NCBI GenBank assembly: GCA_947631725.1
Contig: CANRML010000009.1
Coordinates: forward strand, 1 to 21,716
Source of the DNA: an uncultured Clostridia bacterium
GTDB taxonomy: Bacteria; Bacillota; Clostridia; TANB77; CAG-508
DNA: 21,716 bases
Direction of reading: 5' to 3'
How positions within the stretch are numbered: position 1 is the stretch's first letter; every line of letters begins with the position of its first letter. Both the position numbers and the translations under genes were made by a program. The notes under the pieces were generated by a model. It saw nothing but the letters and a program-made list of their open reading frames with translations. It searched no databases and had not been told where the DNA came from. Below are positions 9,032-16,788 of the stretch, piece after piece.

Positions 9032-9535
9032 CTATTTCAACTCTTTTCTACTATTTTGTATTGTTTTGATGTTTTCTTCCATAGAAAGTTGCATTAAATT
9101 TAATGCTTGACTCATATTTTCTTCTAATTTTGCTAATGTATTAGTTAAAACAGATTCTGTATCTCCTAGTAAATTATCAGCATAATCTTTTGTTCCTTTT
9201 GTAATTTCACGAGACATTTCATTTGCAGTTTCTATAATCTCTGCTTTTTGGTCATATGCTTTTTTGGTTATCTCATGTTCATCTATCATTGCAATAATTC
9301 TATTTTCTGCTTCTTTTACTATATCATCTGCTTCTTTTTGTGCTTCTACTAAAATTCTTTCTCTTTCTTCTTTTACCCATTTTGCTTGTTTTAATTCGTC
9401 TGGAAGTTTGATGCGAATTTCTTTAATTAAATCTAGCATTTCTTCTTTATCGACTATAACTTTAGCAGAAAATGGTAATCCTCTTCCATTTTCTAATAGA
9501 TCTTCTAGTGTATCTAACAATGTAAAAATCTCCAT
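9032..9535 (-). CDS. Coiled-coil 'ATPase-like' protein conserved beside rsmD in clostridia
   Basis: A 167-residue, almost wholly helical protein. Residues 1-45 form a small N-terminal segment (FTLLDTLEDLLENG, then PFSAKVIVDKEEMLDLI), and about 45-165 is a Lys/Glu/Ala-rich coiled coil resembling F-type ATPase subunit b or DivIVA-like proteins. Such proteins are often labelled ATPase, but no nucleotide-binding motif is present, so that label should not be read as function. From memory, clostridia carry similar proteins just downstream of rsmD; coaD, the usual partner of rsmD, is not here. The ATG follows AAAGGGG. A structural or scaffold role is a guess. Confidence 0.72.
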   Translation of the reverse strand: MEIFTLLDTLEDLLENGRGLPFSAKVIVDKEEMLDLIKEIRIKLPDELKQAKWVKEERERILVEAQKEADDIVKEAENRIIAMIDEHEITKKAYDQKAEIIETANEMSREITKGTKDYADNLLGDTESVLTNTLAKLEENMSQALNLMQLSMEENIKTIQNSRKELK

Positions 9536-9549
9536 GGTTTTACCCCTTT

Positions 9550-10110
9550 CTAATTTAAGCTCTCTTTTAAAAATATCAAACTAGCCCTTCCATATTTTTT
9601 TATTTTGTATATCTCCAATGATTTTATTTCTTTTATTTTCGACATAAGTTCTTTTTCTTGATCTGTTTCTATTATTATAACTGTTGTGGTTTTTATTTTT
9701 TTTCGTTCTTTTAACATTTTAATAGCATTAATAGCATATTCTGTTTTATATGGTGGGTCTAGATAGATAATATCTGGTTCCTCTTGTAATTTTTTTGATA
9801 TGAATTTTTCATAATCTTCTTCATATAATACTGTTTCTTTTTCTAAATGAGTTTTTTCTATATTCTTTTTTATAATCTCAACTGCTTTAGAAGATTTTTC
9901 ACAAAGTATTGCCTTTTTTGCCCCTCTGCTTACTGCTTCTAATCCAATAGCTCCACTTCCAGAAAATAAATCTAAGAAAATGCTATCTCTAATTTCGTTC
10001 TGTATAATATTAAATAATGATTCTTTTACTCTATCTAAGGTAGGTCTTGTTTCAAGTCCTTCTAGTGCATATAATTTTGTTCCTCTTGCTTTTCCCGCAA
10101 TAATCCTCAT
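9550..10110 (-). CDS. rsmD: 16S rRNA (guanine(966)-N(2))-methyltransferase RsmD
   Basis: This 186-residue class I SAM-dependent enzyme methylates G966 (E. coli numbering) of 16S rRNA during 30S assembly. The N-terminus MRIIAGKARG is typical of the family. The SAM-binding motif LDLFSGSGAIGLEA spans residues 46-59, and the catalytic DPPY (118-121) marks an amino-group (N2) methyltransferase. A frame is open from a TTG two codons upstream, but AGGAG (10119-10123) is only 2 bases from that TTG and 8 from the ATG at 10108-10110, so the ATG is chosen. It is the first gene of its operon, directly behind a strong promoter. Confidence 0.95.
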   Translation of the reverse strand: MRIIAGKARGTKLYALEGLETRPTLDRVKESLFNIIQNEIRDSIFLDLFSGSGAIGLEAVSRGAKKAILCEKSSKAVEIIKKNIEKTHLEKETVLYEEDYEKFISKKLQEEPDIIYLDPPYKTEYAINAIKMLKERKKIKTTTVIIIETDQEKELMSKIKEIKSLEIYKIKKYGRASLIFLKESLN

Positions 10111-10131
10111 AAACAATTCTCCTATGTTACT

Positions 10132-10159
10132 ATTTTATCGTATTTTCAATTAAAGTCAA
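10132..10159 (-). promoter_or_regulatory. Promoter of the rsmD-ftsK-beta-CASP-GH15 operon
   Basis: TTGACT (10154-10159), 16-base spacer, TAAAAT (10132-10137), each 5 of 6 to consensus, just upstream of rsmD. No terminator or comparable promoter was seen between here and 1403, so this probably drives all six or seven reading frames of the operon. Confidence 0.7.
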
Positions 10160-10221
10160 TACTATTTACGTAATTGTAACATACATTTAATAGTTTTGTA
10201 ATATTTTTCCTCTATTTCATC

Positions 10222-10257
10222 AAAAAAACAGTTAAAATTTTAAATTTCAACTGTTTT
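10222..10257 (-). terminator. Rho-independent terminator of sepF-divIVA
   Basis: A 9-bp stem (225-233 with 249-257 of the 10,000 block, AAAACAGTT/AACTGTTTT) is followed on the minus strand by a run of seven U. It begins 14 bases after the divIVA stop and isolates the division unit from rsmD. Confidence 0.85.
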
Positions 10258-10270
10258 CATTTGTTTCTCT

Positions 10271-10732
10271 TTATTCTTCATCTTCACTTTTATTTATTTC
10301 TTTAAGTAATTCTCCTTGTGATATTATTAGTGATTCCATTTTTCTTCTATAAATATCAAATTGCCTTTTTAAGTCATCATATTCTTTTTGTTTCATCATT
10401 ATTTGAGTATCTAATTCATCGACTTGTTTTTTTGCACTTCCTTTTGCTTCTTCTATCATCTGATCTGCTTTTTTCTTGGCAACATTTTTTAATTCTTCTG
10501 CTGTTGTTTGTGCTACAACAAGTGTATTTTGTAAAGTGTCTTCCATTGTTTTATATTGCACTAAGCTTTTGTTTAATTCTTCCACTTGTGCACGCAATTC
10601 TGATACTTCTTTATAGTTTTTTGTATATTCTACTGTTAAGTCATCTAAGAAGTCATCAACTTCTTCTACACTATATCCATTCATCATTTGTTTTGAAAAT
10701 TTTTTATTTTCAAGATCTAATGGTGTTATCAT
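10271..10732 (-). CDS. divIVA: DivIVA-family cell division/polarity protein
   Basis: A 153-residue peripheral membrane scaffold of the DivIVA/GpsB family. The conserved N-terminal module is clear: ITPLDLENKKFSKQMMNGYS (residues 2-21) followed by VEEVDDFLDDL, the part that in characterised members binds curved membrane at septa and poles. Residues about 35-145 are continuous coiled coil, interrupted by a Lys/Ala-rich stretch near 82-105. The short acidic tail ends SEDEE. In B. subtilis, DivIVA recruits MinJ/MinCD and pole proteins; the partners here are unknown. GGGAGG precedes the ATG. It lies 18 bases downstream of sepF, the usual clostridial and bacillar pairing. Confidence 0.92.
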   Translation of the reverse strand: MITPLDLENKKFSKQMMNGYSVEEVDDFLDDLTVEYTKNYKEVSELRAQVEELNKSLVQYKTMEDTLQNTLVVAQTTAEELKNVAKKKADQMIEEAKGSAKKQVDELDTQIMMKQKEYDDLKRQFDIYRRKMESLIISQGELLKEINKSEDEE

Positions 10733-10750
10733 TTTAATCCTCCCATATGA

Positions 10751-11233
10751 CTAATTGATATTATTGTTTTTTAGCCAAGATACAGAAAGTTTGCTTTTCA
10801 TTTCTTCTCTTGCCATTTCATTTGTGATTTCATAGTTTGATGGTGCAACTAAAAAGATAGAGTTTGATATTTTTTGAATATATCCATCTAATGCATAAAC
10901 TCCTCCACTTATGAAGTCAACTATTCTTCTTGCAACATCTTTATTAACATATTCTAAATTAACAATTACAGATTTTCTTTCTTTTAAGAAGGCACAAATT
11001 TCGTCTGATTGTTCAAAAGTTGTTGGTTGTGAAATAACCATCTTAACAGCTTGACCTGCTTGTGGCATACTAACAACCTTTTTTCCTCTTCCAAATAATT
11101 TTCTATCTTCTACTACTTCTTCCTCTTCTGGTTCATCTTGATAACCATATACATTTTCTTCATCAAATTCTTCTTCTTGGTCTGCTGAGTCCATCCCAAA
11201 AAAATCCCAAACTTTATTCATTAACGCTGACAT
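10751..11233 (-). CDS. sepF: Cell division protein SepF
   Basis: SepF polymerises on the membrane and tethers and bundles FtsZ at the division site. In this 160-residue copy, residues 1-13 (MSALMNKVWDFFG) form the amphipathic membrane-targeting helix. Residues about 15-45 are an acidic linker, and about 53-135 the SepF fold with KMVISQP (64-70), FISGGVYALDG (107-117) and ISNSIFLVAP (122-131). AGGAGG sits 6 bases before the ATG. The strong promoter immediately upstream and the divIVA gene downstream make a two-gene division operon; ylmG and ylmH, often found between them in other Firmicutes, are absent. Confidence 0.95.
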   Translation of the reverse strand: MSALMNKVWDFFGMDSADQEEEFDEENVYGYQDEPEEEEVVEDRKLFGRGKKVVSMPQAGQAVKMVISQPTTFEQSDEICAFLKERKSVIVNLEYVNKDVARRIVDFISGGVYALDGYIQKISNSIFLVAPSNYEITNEMAREEMKSKLSVSWLKNNNIN

Positions 11234-11272
11234 AAAAAACCTCCTAAAATAAATTCCTTAGTATTTGATACT

Positions 11273-11301
11273 AGTATCTACTTTTTTTACAAGATTGTCA
11301 A
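11273..11301 (-). promoter_or_regulatory. Promoter of sepF-divIVA
   Basis: A perfect TTGACA (11296-11301), 17-base spacer and GATACT (11273-11278), about 40 bases upstream of sepF. No convincing terminator was seen between the HlyD-like gene's stop at 11355 and this promoter, so read-through from the upstream operon may add to expression. Confidence 0.75.
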
Positions 11302-11354
11302 TAGTTTTTTTAAATGTCATATTCTTTTAATATTTTTGTAATATTATTGTAATA

Positions 11355-12629
11355 CTATTTTACCTTCGTCAAATCTGGTTTTAGTACAATTTCATCATAA
11401 ATACTGATATTTCTCATGTTTGTAATTTGTGTGCTTGTATATCCCAATTCTTTTAACTCATCTGATGTATAGTTAGTTATAATCGAATATTTATCATTTT
11501 GTTTCTTTATTTTTACAAGTATTTTGCTTAAATATCCTGCTCTATTTCTAACAACATATTTTAACCCATTTTCCTCTACTATTGACTGATTTGGAACTTT
11601 TAGTCCACTATGACTCCACCAAATTAAATCAAAAGATATTTTTCGATAATTTAACAATTCTTCAATGTCTTTATCTATTTTTAATATTAATAATGTTTCT
11701 TCTTCATTTTCTTGTGAAATATATGTAATCTCAGCATCTATCTCATCTGAATTTGATAAGCGAACTTTTACTTTATCTCCTACTTTAGCTTCTTTACTTT
11801 CTTTACTATCTGAAACTGTTGCAATATATGCTTCAAAATTATCTATTATTTTTCCACACTCGTCATTTGTTGCTATTGTTTTTCCTGTTTTTAAGTTTAA
11901 ATTTTCTAAATATTCTTTATTTATTGCAGAAAAATTTTCTGGTTTTAAGTCTTCTTCTAATCCATCTACTTTATATGATACTATTCCGCTTTTTGGAGCT
12001 TTGATTGTTTCAGCTCCTTCATTTAATTCTTTTTCTAAATTTGCTCTTTGCTTATTTAATTGGTCTATATATGATCCTGATGGGCTTTTTTCTCCTACTA
12101 TTTTTGCTTTTTTATCTATTAACTGTGTTATTTGTTTTTCATATTCGGTTAATTTTGAAAGATCTGTTGTCTGATTTAATTTTTCTATTTCTTCATCTAT
12201 TTGGTCTTCTATAAGTTTTATATCAGAATAATATAAATCTGTTTGGCTTTTTACTGTTTCTTGTATCTTAGCATCTAATTCTGCAATTTGTCCTTTTAAG
12301 CTTTCTTCATTTTTACTATAGTATCTAAAAATAATTTCATTTTTGGATACTTTTTCTCCTTCACTTTTTATCTGCTCTATTCCATTTTTATAATTATTTC
12401 CTTGTACTACAGTTTCATTTCTAATTACATATCCTACTCTAGCTTCCTCTAGATAAAGTTTTCCTTCTTCTACTCTAAAAATATCTGTTGGTTCTTTTAC
12501 TAATAAAAAGATAATGTACAAAAAATAGAGTACAATTATCATTAACACAGCAAAAAACACTAATTTCGCATTTTGCTTTGTTTTTTTTGAGTCTATTTTA
12601 TTCTGTTTTGCCGTGTCTTTTTGTTTCAT
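11355..12629 (-). CDS. HlyD-family membrane-fusion (adaptor)-like protein
   Basis: A 424-residue protein with a Lys-rich cytoplasmic N-terminus, one membrane segment (about 23-44) and a large outside domain. It reads as a membrane-fusion protein: a first half-lipoyl/barrel strand region (about 53-105), a long coiled-coil hairpin (about 108-205), a returning lipoyl half beginning IKAPKSGIVSY, then beta-rich domains to the end. Family members join inner-membrane exporters to outer partners; in single-membrane Firmicutes they assist ABC exporters or act at the envelope. No exporter gene is next to it, so the partner is unknown. Its ATG overlaps the miaA stop by one base (TAATG), so it is the last gene of the HD-secDF-mutL-miaA operon. 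Confidence 0.75.
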   Translation of the reverse strand: MKQKDTAKQNKIDSKKTKQNAKLVFFAVLMIIVLYFLYIIFLLVKEPTDIFRVEEGKLYLEEARVGYVIRNETVVQGNNYKNGIEQIKSEGEKVSKNEIIFRYYSKNEESLKGQIAELDAKIQETVKSQTDLYYSDIKLIEDQIDEEIEKLNQTTDLSKLTEYEKQITQLIDKKAKIVGEKSPSGSYIDQLNKQRANLEKELNEGAETIKAPKSGIVSYKVDGLEEDLKPENFSAINKEYLENLNLKTGKTIATNDECGKIIDNFEAYIATVSDSKESKEAKVGDKVKVRLSNSDEIDAEITYISQENEEETLLILKIDKDIEELLNYRKISFDLIWWSHSGLKVPNQSIVEENGLKYVVRNRAGYLSKILVKIKKQNDKYSIITNYTSDELKELGYTSTQITNMRNISIYDEIVLKPDLTKVK

Positions 12630-13552
12630 TATCCCTTCATTCCTTCCAAAATAATATCAATATTATTTCGCATATCTTTTGTAGCATCTAACCATATAGT
12701 TTCTTTGTTTTTTCGAAACCATGTCATTTGTCTTTTAGCATATCTCCTCGTTTCTTGTTTTATTTTTTCTATCATTTCTTCTTTTGTCATTTTTTTATTT
12801 AAATATTCCACTACTTCTTTATATCCTAGTCCTTGCATTGCTGTTGGAAATTTATCATATTTTTTTAAGATGTTTTGTACTTCTTCGATTAGTCCTTGTT
12901 CTAGCATAATGTCTACTCTTTTATTTATTCTTTGATATAATGTTTCTCTATCCCAAGATAATGCATATACTTTATAGTCAAATTCCGGCTCCTTTTGCCT
13001 TGATAAAATATCTTGTTCAGTCTTTGTCTTTCCTGTTGAATAATAAATTTCTAATATTCGCAAAATTCTCTTTTTATCTGTTTTTGCAATTTTTTGGATT
13101 GCTTGAGGGTCAATTTTTTTTGCTTGTTCATATAGTTTGTCTAGTCCCTCTTCTATTACTTGCTTTTCTAGTTTTTTTCTATATTCCTCATCAAATTCAA
13201 TTTCTGGATATTCAATCTCATAAATTAAACTATTTACATATAGTCCTGTTCCGCCAACAACTATTGGTGTTTTTCCCTTTTTTATTACTTCTCTTATTGC
13301 TTTTTTTGCATCTTTTTTGTAATCTGCTACACTATATCTTTGTGTTGGTTTTATTGAGCCTATTAAATAATGTGGTATTCCTTGCATTTCTTCTGTTGTG
13401 GGTTTTGCAGTTCCTATATCCATATCTTCATAAATTTGCATTGAATCTGCTGATATGATTTCACCATCTATTTGTTTTGCAAGTTCGATTGAAAGTCCTG
13501 TTTTCCCTGATGCAGTTGGACCACATATCACAATAACTATTGGTTTTTTCAT
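12629..13552 (-). CDS. miaA: tRNA dimethylallyltransferase MiaA
   Basis: MiaA adds a dimethylallyl group to N6 of A37 in tRNAs that read codons starting with U, the first step toward ms2i6A. The 307-residue length is usual. The P-loop GPTASGKT spans residues 11-18, DSMQIY 36-41, and GGTGLY 100-105; MQGLGYKE near residue 226 is also characteristic. A longer in-frame reading adds 20 residues upstream, but AGGAG lies 7 bases before the ATG at 13550-13552, which also overlaps the previous stop by one base (TAATG). The shorter start is therefore preferred. The mutL-miaA association is common in bacteria, although here a small membrane-protein gene separates them and hfq does not follow. Confidence 0.96.
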   Translation of the reverse strand: MKKPIVIVICGPTASGKTGLSIELAKQIDGEIISADSMQIYEDMDIGTAKPTTEEMQGIPHYLIGSIKPTQRYSVADYKKDAKKAIREVIKKGKTPIVVGGTGLYVNSLIYEIEYPEIEFDEEYRKKLEKQVIEEGLDKLYEQAKKIDPQAIQKIAKTDKKRILRILEIYYSTGKTKTEQDILSRQKEPEFDYKVYALSWDRETLYQRINKRVDIMLEQGLIEEVQNILKKYDKFPTAMQGLGYKEVVEYLNKKMTKEEMIEKIKQETRRYAKRQMTWFRKNKETIWLDATKDMRNNIDIILEGMKG

Positions 13553-13980
13553 TATCCTTCTCCTGCCATAATTTTTAATATTCCTTGCTGTGTTGTAGTC
13601 ATATATCCACACTCAAAAATTAATAAAGCAATTAATATTACAATACATAAGATTGCTCTTGTAAATAATTGATTAATTTTTATGTTTTCCTGATATAGTG
13701 CTTCTATACCTCTACTTAAATATGGCATAATAAACAAGCCATTAATACCAGTAAATATTGGTAATAGTGCGTTTTGAATATGTTGGCTAATTTCTTTATC
13801 TTGATATACTACTTGTCCTTTTGATATTGCATATGTAATATATGTTGCTATAAATATAATTAATAGTTGAATAATTATGTATATAATTTTTTTACTTGTT
13901 TCAATATTTCCTAAGCTGTGATATGTCCATATAATTAGTATAGCAAATGTTATTATAATTGTAATTATAACTAATGGCAT
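13552..13980 (-). CDS. Small four-helix membrane protein of unknown function
   Basis: I do not recognise this 142-residue protein. It has four predicted membrane segments at about 3-20, 31-51, 71-88 and 105-123, with short loops. The hydrophilic loop between the second and third (KGQVVYQDKEISQHIQ) and that between the third and fourth (SRGIEALYQENIKIN) are the most likely conserved parts. There is no signal peptide, enzyme motif or metal-binding cluster. AAAGGAC precedes the ATG; it starts 21 bases after mutL stops and overlaps miaA by one base, so it is firmly part of the operon. No function can be inferred beyond co-expression with mutL and miaA. Confidence 0.75.
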   Translation of the reverse strand: MPLVIITIIITFAILIIWTYHSLGNIETSKKIIYIIIQLLIIFIATYITYAISKGQVVYQDKEISQHIQNALLPIFTGINGLFIMPYLSRGIEALYQENIKINQLFTRAILCIVILIALLIFECGYMTTTQQGILKIMAGEG

Positions 13981-14001
13981 GTTTAGGTGTCCTTTCTTTT
14001 T

Positions 14002-16113
14002 TTATTTTCTTGCAAATTTTCTTTCTATATCATATTTGCTCATTTTTATTGCTGTTGGTCTACCATGTGGGCAGCTAAATGGATTAGGTAATTCTAGTAG
14101 TCTGTCCATTAAGCTTTGTATTTCTTCTGTTGAAAGTAGCATATTAGCTTTTACTGCTGCTTTGCAAGCAACTGTTGCAATAAATTTTTCTTCTTTTTCT
14201 TGTTTTGCTGTTCTTGCTACTGTATTAATTGCATCTAATGTTTCAAGGAATAGTTCTTTTGTATCTAATTCTACACAAATAGTTGGTACTCCTATTAATT
14301 TTATTGTATTGTCTCCAAATTCTTCTAAGTCAAATCCTGCTTGTTGGAACATTGCCCAGTTGTCTTTTGCAATGTCCATTTCTTTATGTGTTAATGTTAT
14401 TACATCTGGTAATAATAGCATTTGTGAGTCTTTTGATGTATTATTATAATAGTTTTCTTTTACTTTTTCATATAATATTCTTTCATGTGCTGCATGTTGG
14501 TCTATAATATATATCTCTTGGTTCATTTCGATTATAATGTATGTATTAAATGCAATTCCAATTACTTTGTATGGTTCTTTTTTATATTCTTCTATATCAT
14601 CAAATACAGAAATATTATCATTTATAATATCTATATCTTCATTATTTTGTTTTTGTGGTTGCTCTTCTTTTTTTGTTTTGCCAAATAGTTTTTCATACAT
14701 TGAGTGAAAGTCTTGATTTTCTTCTATGTTATTTTCTATGTTATTTTCTTTTTCTTGTGATATTTCATTTTCTTCGTTTTCTTCTTTTTCTTCTTTTTCT
14801 TCTTTTTTATCTAGTTCTTCTTCATCTTTTTTATTATTTTGTTCTACAATGTCATGCAAACGGTTTGGTACATTTTTTAATTGGATAAGTTTATCAAAAA
14901 TTGAAGGTTCCTGTTTTATTTCCTTAGTTTGCTTTGTTTTTCCTTTTAAATTTATTACCTGTGTTTTTTCTAAGTCTTCCTCTATTTTATTTTCTTCGTT
15001 ATTTTCTTCAATTTTTTCTGCATTTATTTCTTGCACATTTGTTTTTATTTCACTTTCTTGTTGTGTATATTTTTCGATTTCTTCTTCATCTGTTTTTCTT
15101 AATCCAAATAAACCTTGATTATCTCCGTTTTTTAATAATGTATCTTTAATTGCATGAAAAATAGCTTGAAAAATTTTGCTTTCTTCTTCAAATCTTACTT
15201 CTAATTTTGCTGGATGTACATTAACATCTACTTTTGATGGATTTATACTTATGTTTAAAACAACAAATCCAAATTTTCCTAGTGGTATCATCCCTTTATA
15301 TGCTTGTTCTGTTGCAGATGATAATGTTTTATCTTTTATATATCTTTTATTTACGAAAAATATTTGATTTGCTCTATTAGATCTTGCAATTTCAGGTTTA
15401 CCTACAGTCCCATCAATCTGAATATCTTCATATGTATATGATACTGGTATACAATTTTCAGATACTGTTTTTCCATATATACTATAAATTACGTTTTTTA
15501 TATCTCCGCTTCCATTTGTTTGTATAACTGTTTTTCCTGTATTGATTAGTTTAAATGAGATTTCTGGATGTATTAATGCTGCTCTAGTAATTATATCTTC
15601 TATGTATCCTGATTCTGTATAATCTCTCTTTAGAAATTTATATCTTACAGGTGTATTAAAGAATAGGTTCTTTACTGTTATTGTTGTTCCTGTTGAAGCA
15701 CCTGCCTCTTCTTTTTCTAAAACATTTCCTGCTTCTAATACAATTCTATATCCTGTTTCTTGTTCTTCAGTTTTTGATATTAGTTCTACATTACTAATAG
15801 CTGCAATACTTGCTAAAGCTTCTCCACGGAACCCCATAGATGTAACTGTGTTCAAATCCTCTGCTGAACGAATTTTACTAGTTGCATGTCTTTCAAATGC
15901 AATTTCTAAATCATCTTGTGCAATTCCTTTTCCATTATCTGCAACTTTTATGTATGAAATTCCTCCGTTTTTTATTTCAACTGTAATATTGGTTGCTCCT
16001 GCATCAATAGAATTTTCTATCATTTCTTTAATTACAGATGCTGGTCTTTCAATAACTTCACCTGCTGCAATTTGATTTATTGTAAGTTCATCCAATAAAA
16101 CAATTTTTCCCAT
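14002..16113 (-). CDS. mutL: DNA mismatch repair protein MutL (endonuclease type)
   Basis: A 703-residue GHL-family ATPase that links mismatch recognition by MutS to strand nicking. The N-terminal ATPase contains KEMIENSIDAGAT (29-41; Glu30 the likely catalytic base), DNGKGI (59-64) and TSMGFRGEAL (91-100). The C-terminal nuclease/dimerisation domain has DQHAAHE (538-544), ACKAAVKAN (649-657) and CPHGRP (681-686), the metal-binding set of nicking MutLs. QMLLLP (564-569) fits a beta-clamp-binding motif. The linker, about 335-510, is long and dominated by Glu/Lys/Asn repeats such as NNIENNIEEN. GGAGG precedes the ATG, which directly abuts the secF stop. mutS, the usual upstream partner, is not in this window. 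Confidence 0.97.
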   Translation of the reverse strand: MGKIVLLDELTINQIAAGEVIERPASVIKEMIENSIDAGATNITVEIKNGGISYIKVADNGKGIAQDDLEIAFERHATSKIRSAEDLNTVTSMGFRGEALASIAAISNVELISKTEEQETGYRIVLEAGNVLEKEEAGASTGTTITVKNLFFNTPVRYKFLKRDYTESGYIEDIITRAALIHPEISFKLINTGKTVIQTNGSGDIKNVIYSIYGKTVSENCIPVSYTYEDIQIDGTVGKPEIARSNRANQIFFVNKRYIKDKTLSSATEQAYKGMIPLGKFGFVVLNISINPSKVDVNVHPAKLEVRFEEESKIFQAIFHAIKDTLLKNGDNQGLFGLRKTDEEEIEKYTQQESEIKTNVQEINAEKIEENNEENKIEEDLEKTQVINLKGKTKQTKEIKQEPSIFDKLIQLKNVPNRLHDIVEQNNKKDEEELDKKEEKEEKEENEENEISQEKENNIENNIEENQDFHSMYEKLFGKTKKEEQPQKQNNEDIDIINDNISVFDDIEEYKKEPYKVIGIAFNTYIIIEMNQEIYIIDQHAAHERILYEKVKENYYNNTSKDSQMLLLPDVITLTHKEMDIAKDNWAMFQQAGFDLEEFGDNTIKLIGVPTICVELDTKELFLETLDAINTVARTAKQEKEEKFIATVACKAAVKANMLLSTEEIQSLMDRLLELPNPFSCPHGRPTAIKMSKYDIERKFARK

Positions 16114-16788
16114 TTATTTTTCCTCCGTTTTATTTTTTTCTTCTTCCTTTTCTTTTTCTTGTACATATTTTTCCAATCTTGCTGTGCAAAATGTAGTTGA
16201 TAAAATATATACTGAAAGTATCATTGGTATTGTTAGTTTACCAACAGGTATTCTTGTTATTGCCAATATACTAAATAGTAATGCTTGTCCTAGTATAATT
16301 ACAATGATTGCTTCTAATAATATTTCTGCATTAGTTTTTCTTATATATTTAATGCCTATATATATTAGTACAATGATTGTTGCTATTACTAGTGGTACTA
16401 TACATGGTTTAATTATATCTCTTAAACGTGTATGTGGAACATTTATTATTTCGCTTTCTTCTGCTTTTAGCTCTAAACCATACTTTTCATTTATTTTTGT
16501 TATGATATTATTTCTTTGTTCTTCTGTCATATCTTGTGCAAAAATACTAACACTTTCTTTATATATTTCCACTGTTTGAACACAAGAGTTCTCTCCAACT
16601 ATTTCTTTTGTTATTGCCTCTATATCTTTTATTTCAAATTGTTTTCCTATATCTACTTCTATTCGTTTACCACCAGCATATAATAAATCAAAATTAAATC
16701 CTTTAACTATTGCTATAATAGCTCCTATAGCTATAACAGCAACAACTATTGCAAATATAATAAGTGCTTTTTTATTTGTTTTTTTCAT
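16114..16788 (-). CDS. secF: Shortened, divergent SecF-like translocase subunit
   Basis: SecF normally pairs with SecD to pull exported proteins outward using the proton gradient. This 224-residue copy has a first membrane segment (8-28), a DLLYAGGKRIEV stretch (34-45) matching the DFxGG region of SecF, a short outside domain (to about 120), then membrane segments at 126-147, 155-178 and 182-203, ending in a Lys/Glu tail. Typical SecF is about 290-310 residues with six segments, so the last two are missing. The fourth segment, where family members carry a conserved Asp (SINDTIVVFDR), here reads SVYILSTTFCTARLEKY with no acidic residue. It overlaps secD by 17 bases. Identification rests on order, topology and residual motifs. 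Confidence 0.7.
   Translation of the reverse strand: MKKTNKKALIIFAIVVAVIAIGAIIAIVKGFNFDLLYAGGKRIEVDIGKQFEIKDIEAITKEIVGENSCVQTVEIYKESVSIFAQDMTEEQRNNIITKINEKYGLELKAEESEIINVPHTRLRDIIKPCIVPLVIATIIVLIYIGIKYIRKTNAEILLEAIIVIILGQALLFSILAITRIPVGKLTIPMILSVYILSTTFCTARLEKYVQEKEKEEEKNKTEEK

Noticed and set aside
10111..10116. TTG start two codons upstream for RsmD
   Set aside because: The ribosome binding site is only 2 bases away, against 8 for the ATG, and the family starts at MRIIAG.
13553..13612. 20-residue N-terminal extension of MiaA
   Set aside because: It overlaps the preceding gene, has no ribosome binding site and lacks family similarity; the ATG with AGGAG is better.
14700..14820. Repetitive TTCTTC tracts as a possible non-coding repeat array
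   Set aside because: They are in frame within mutL and encode its Glu-rich linker; unit and spacing are irregular, so this is not an array.
14720..15120. Several short plus-strand frames rich in Ser, Phe and Leu opposite the MutL linker
   Set aside because: They mirror the Glu/Lys/Asn repeats of the linker on the opposite strand and are not genes.
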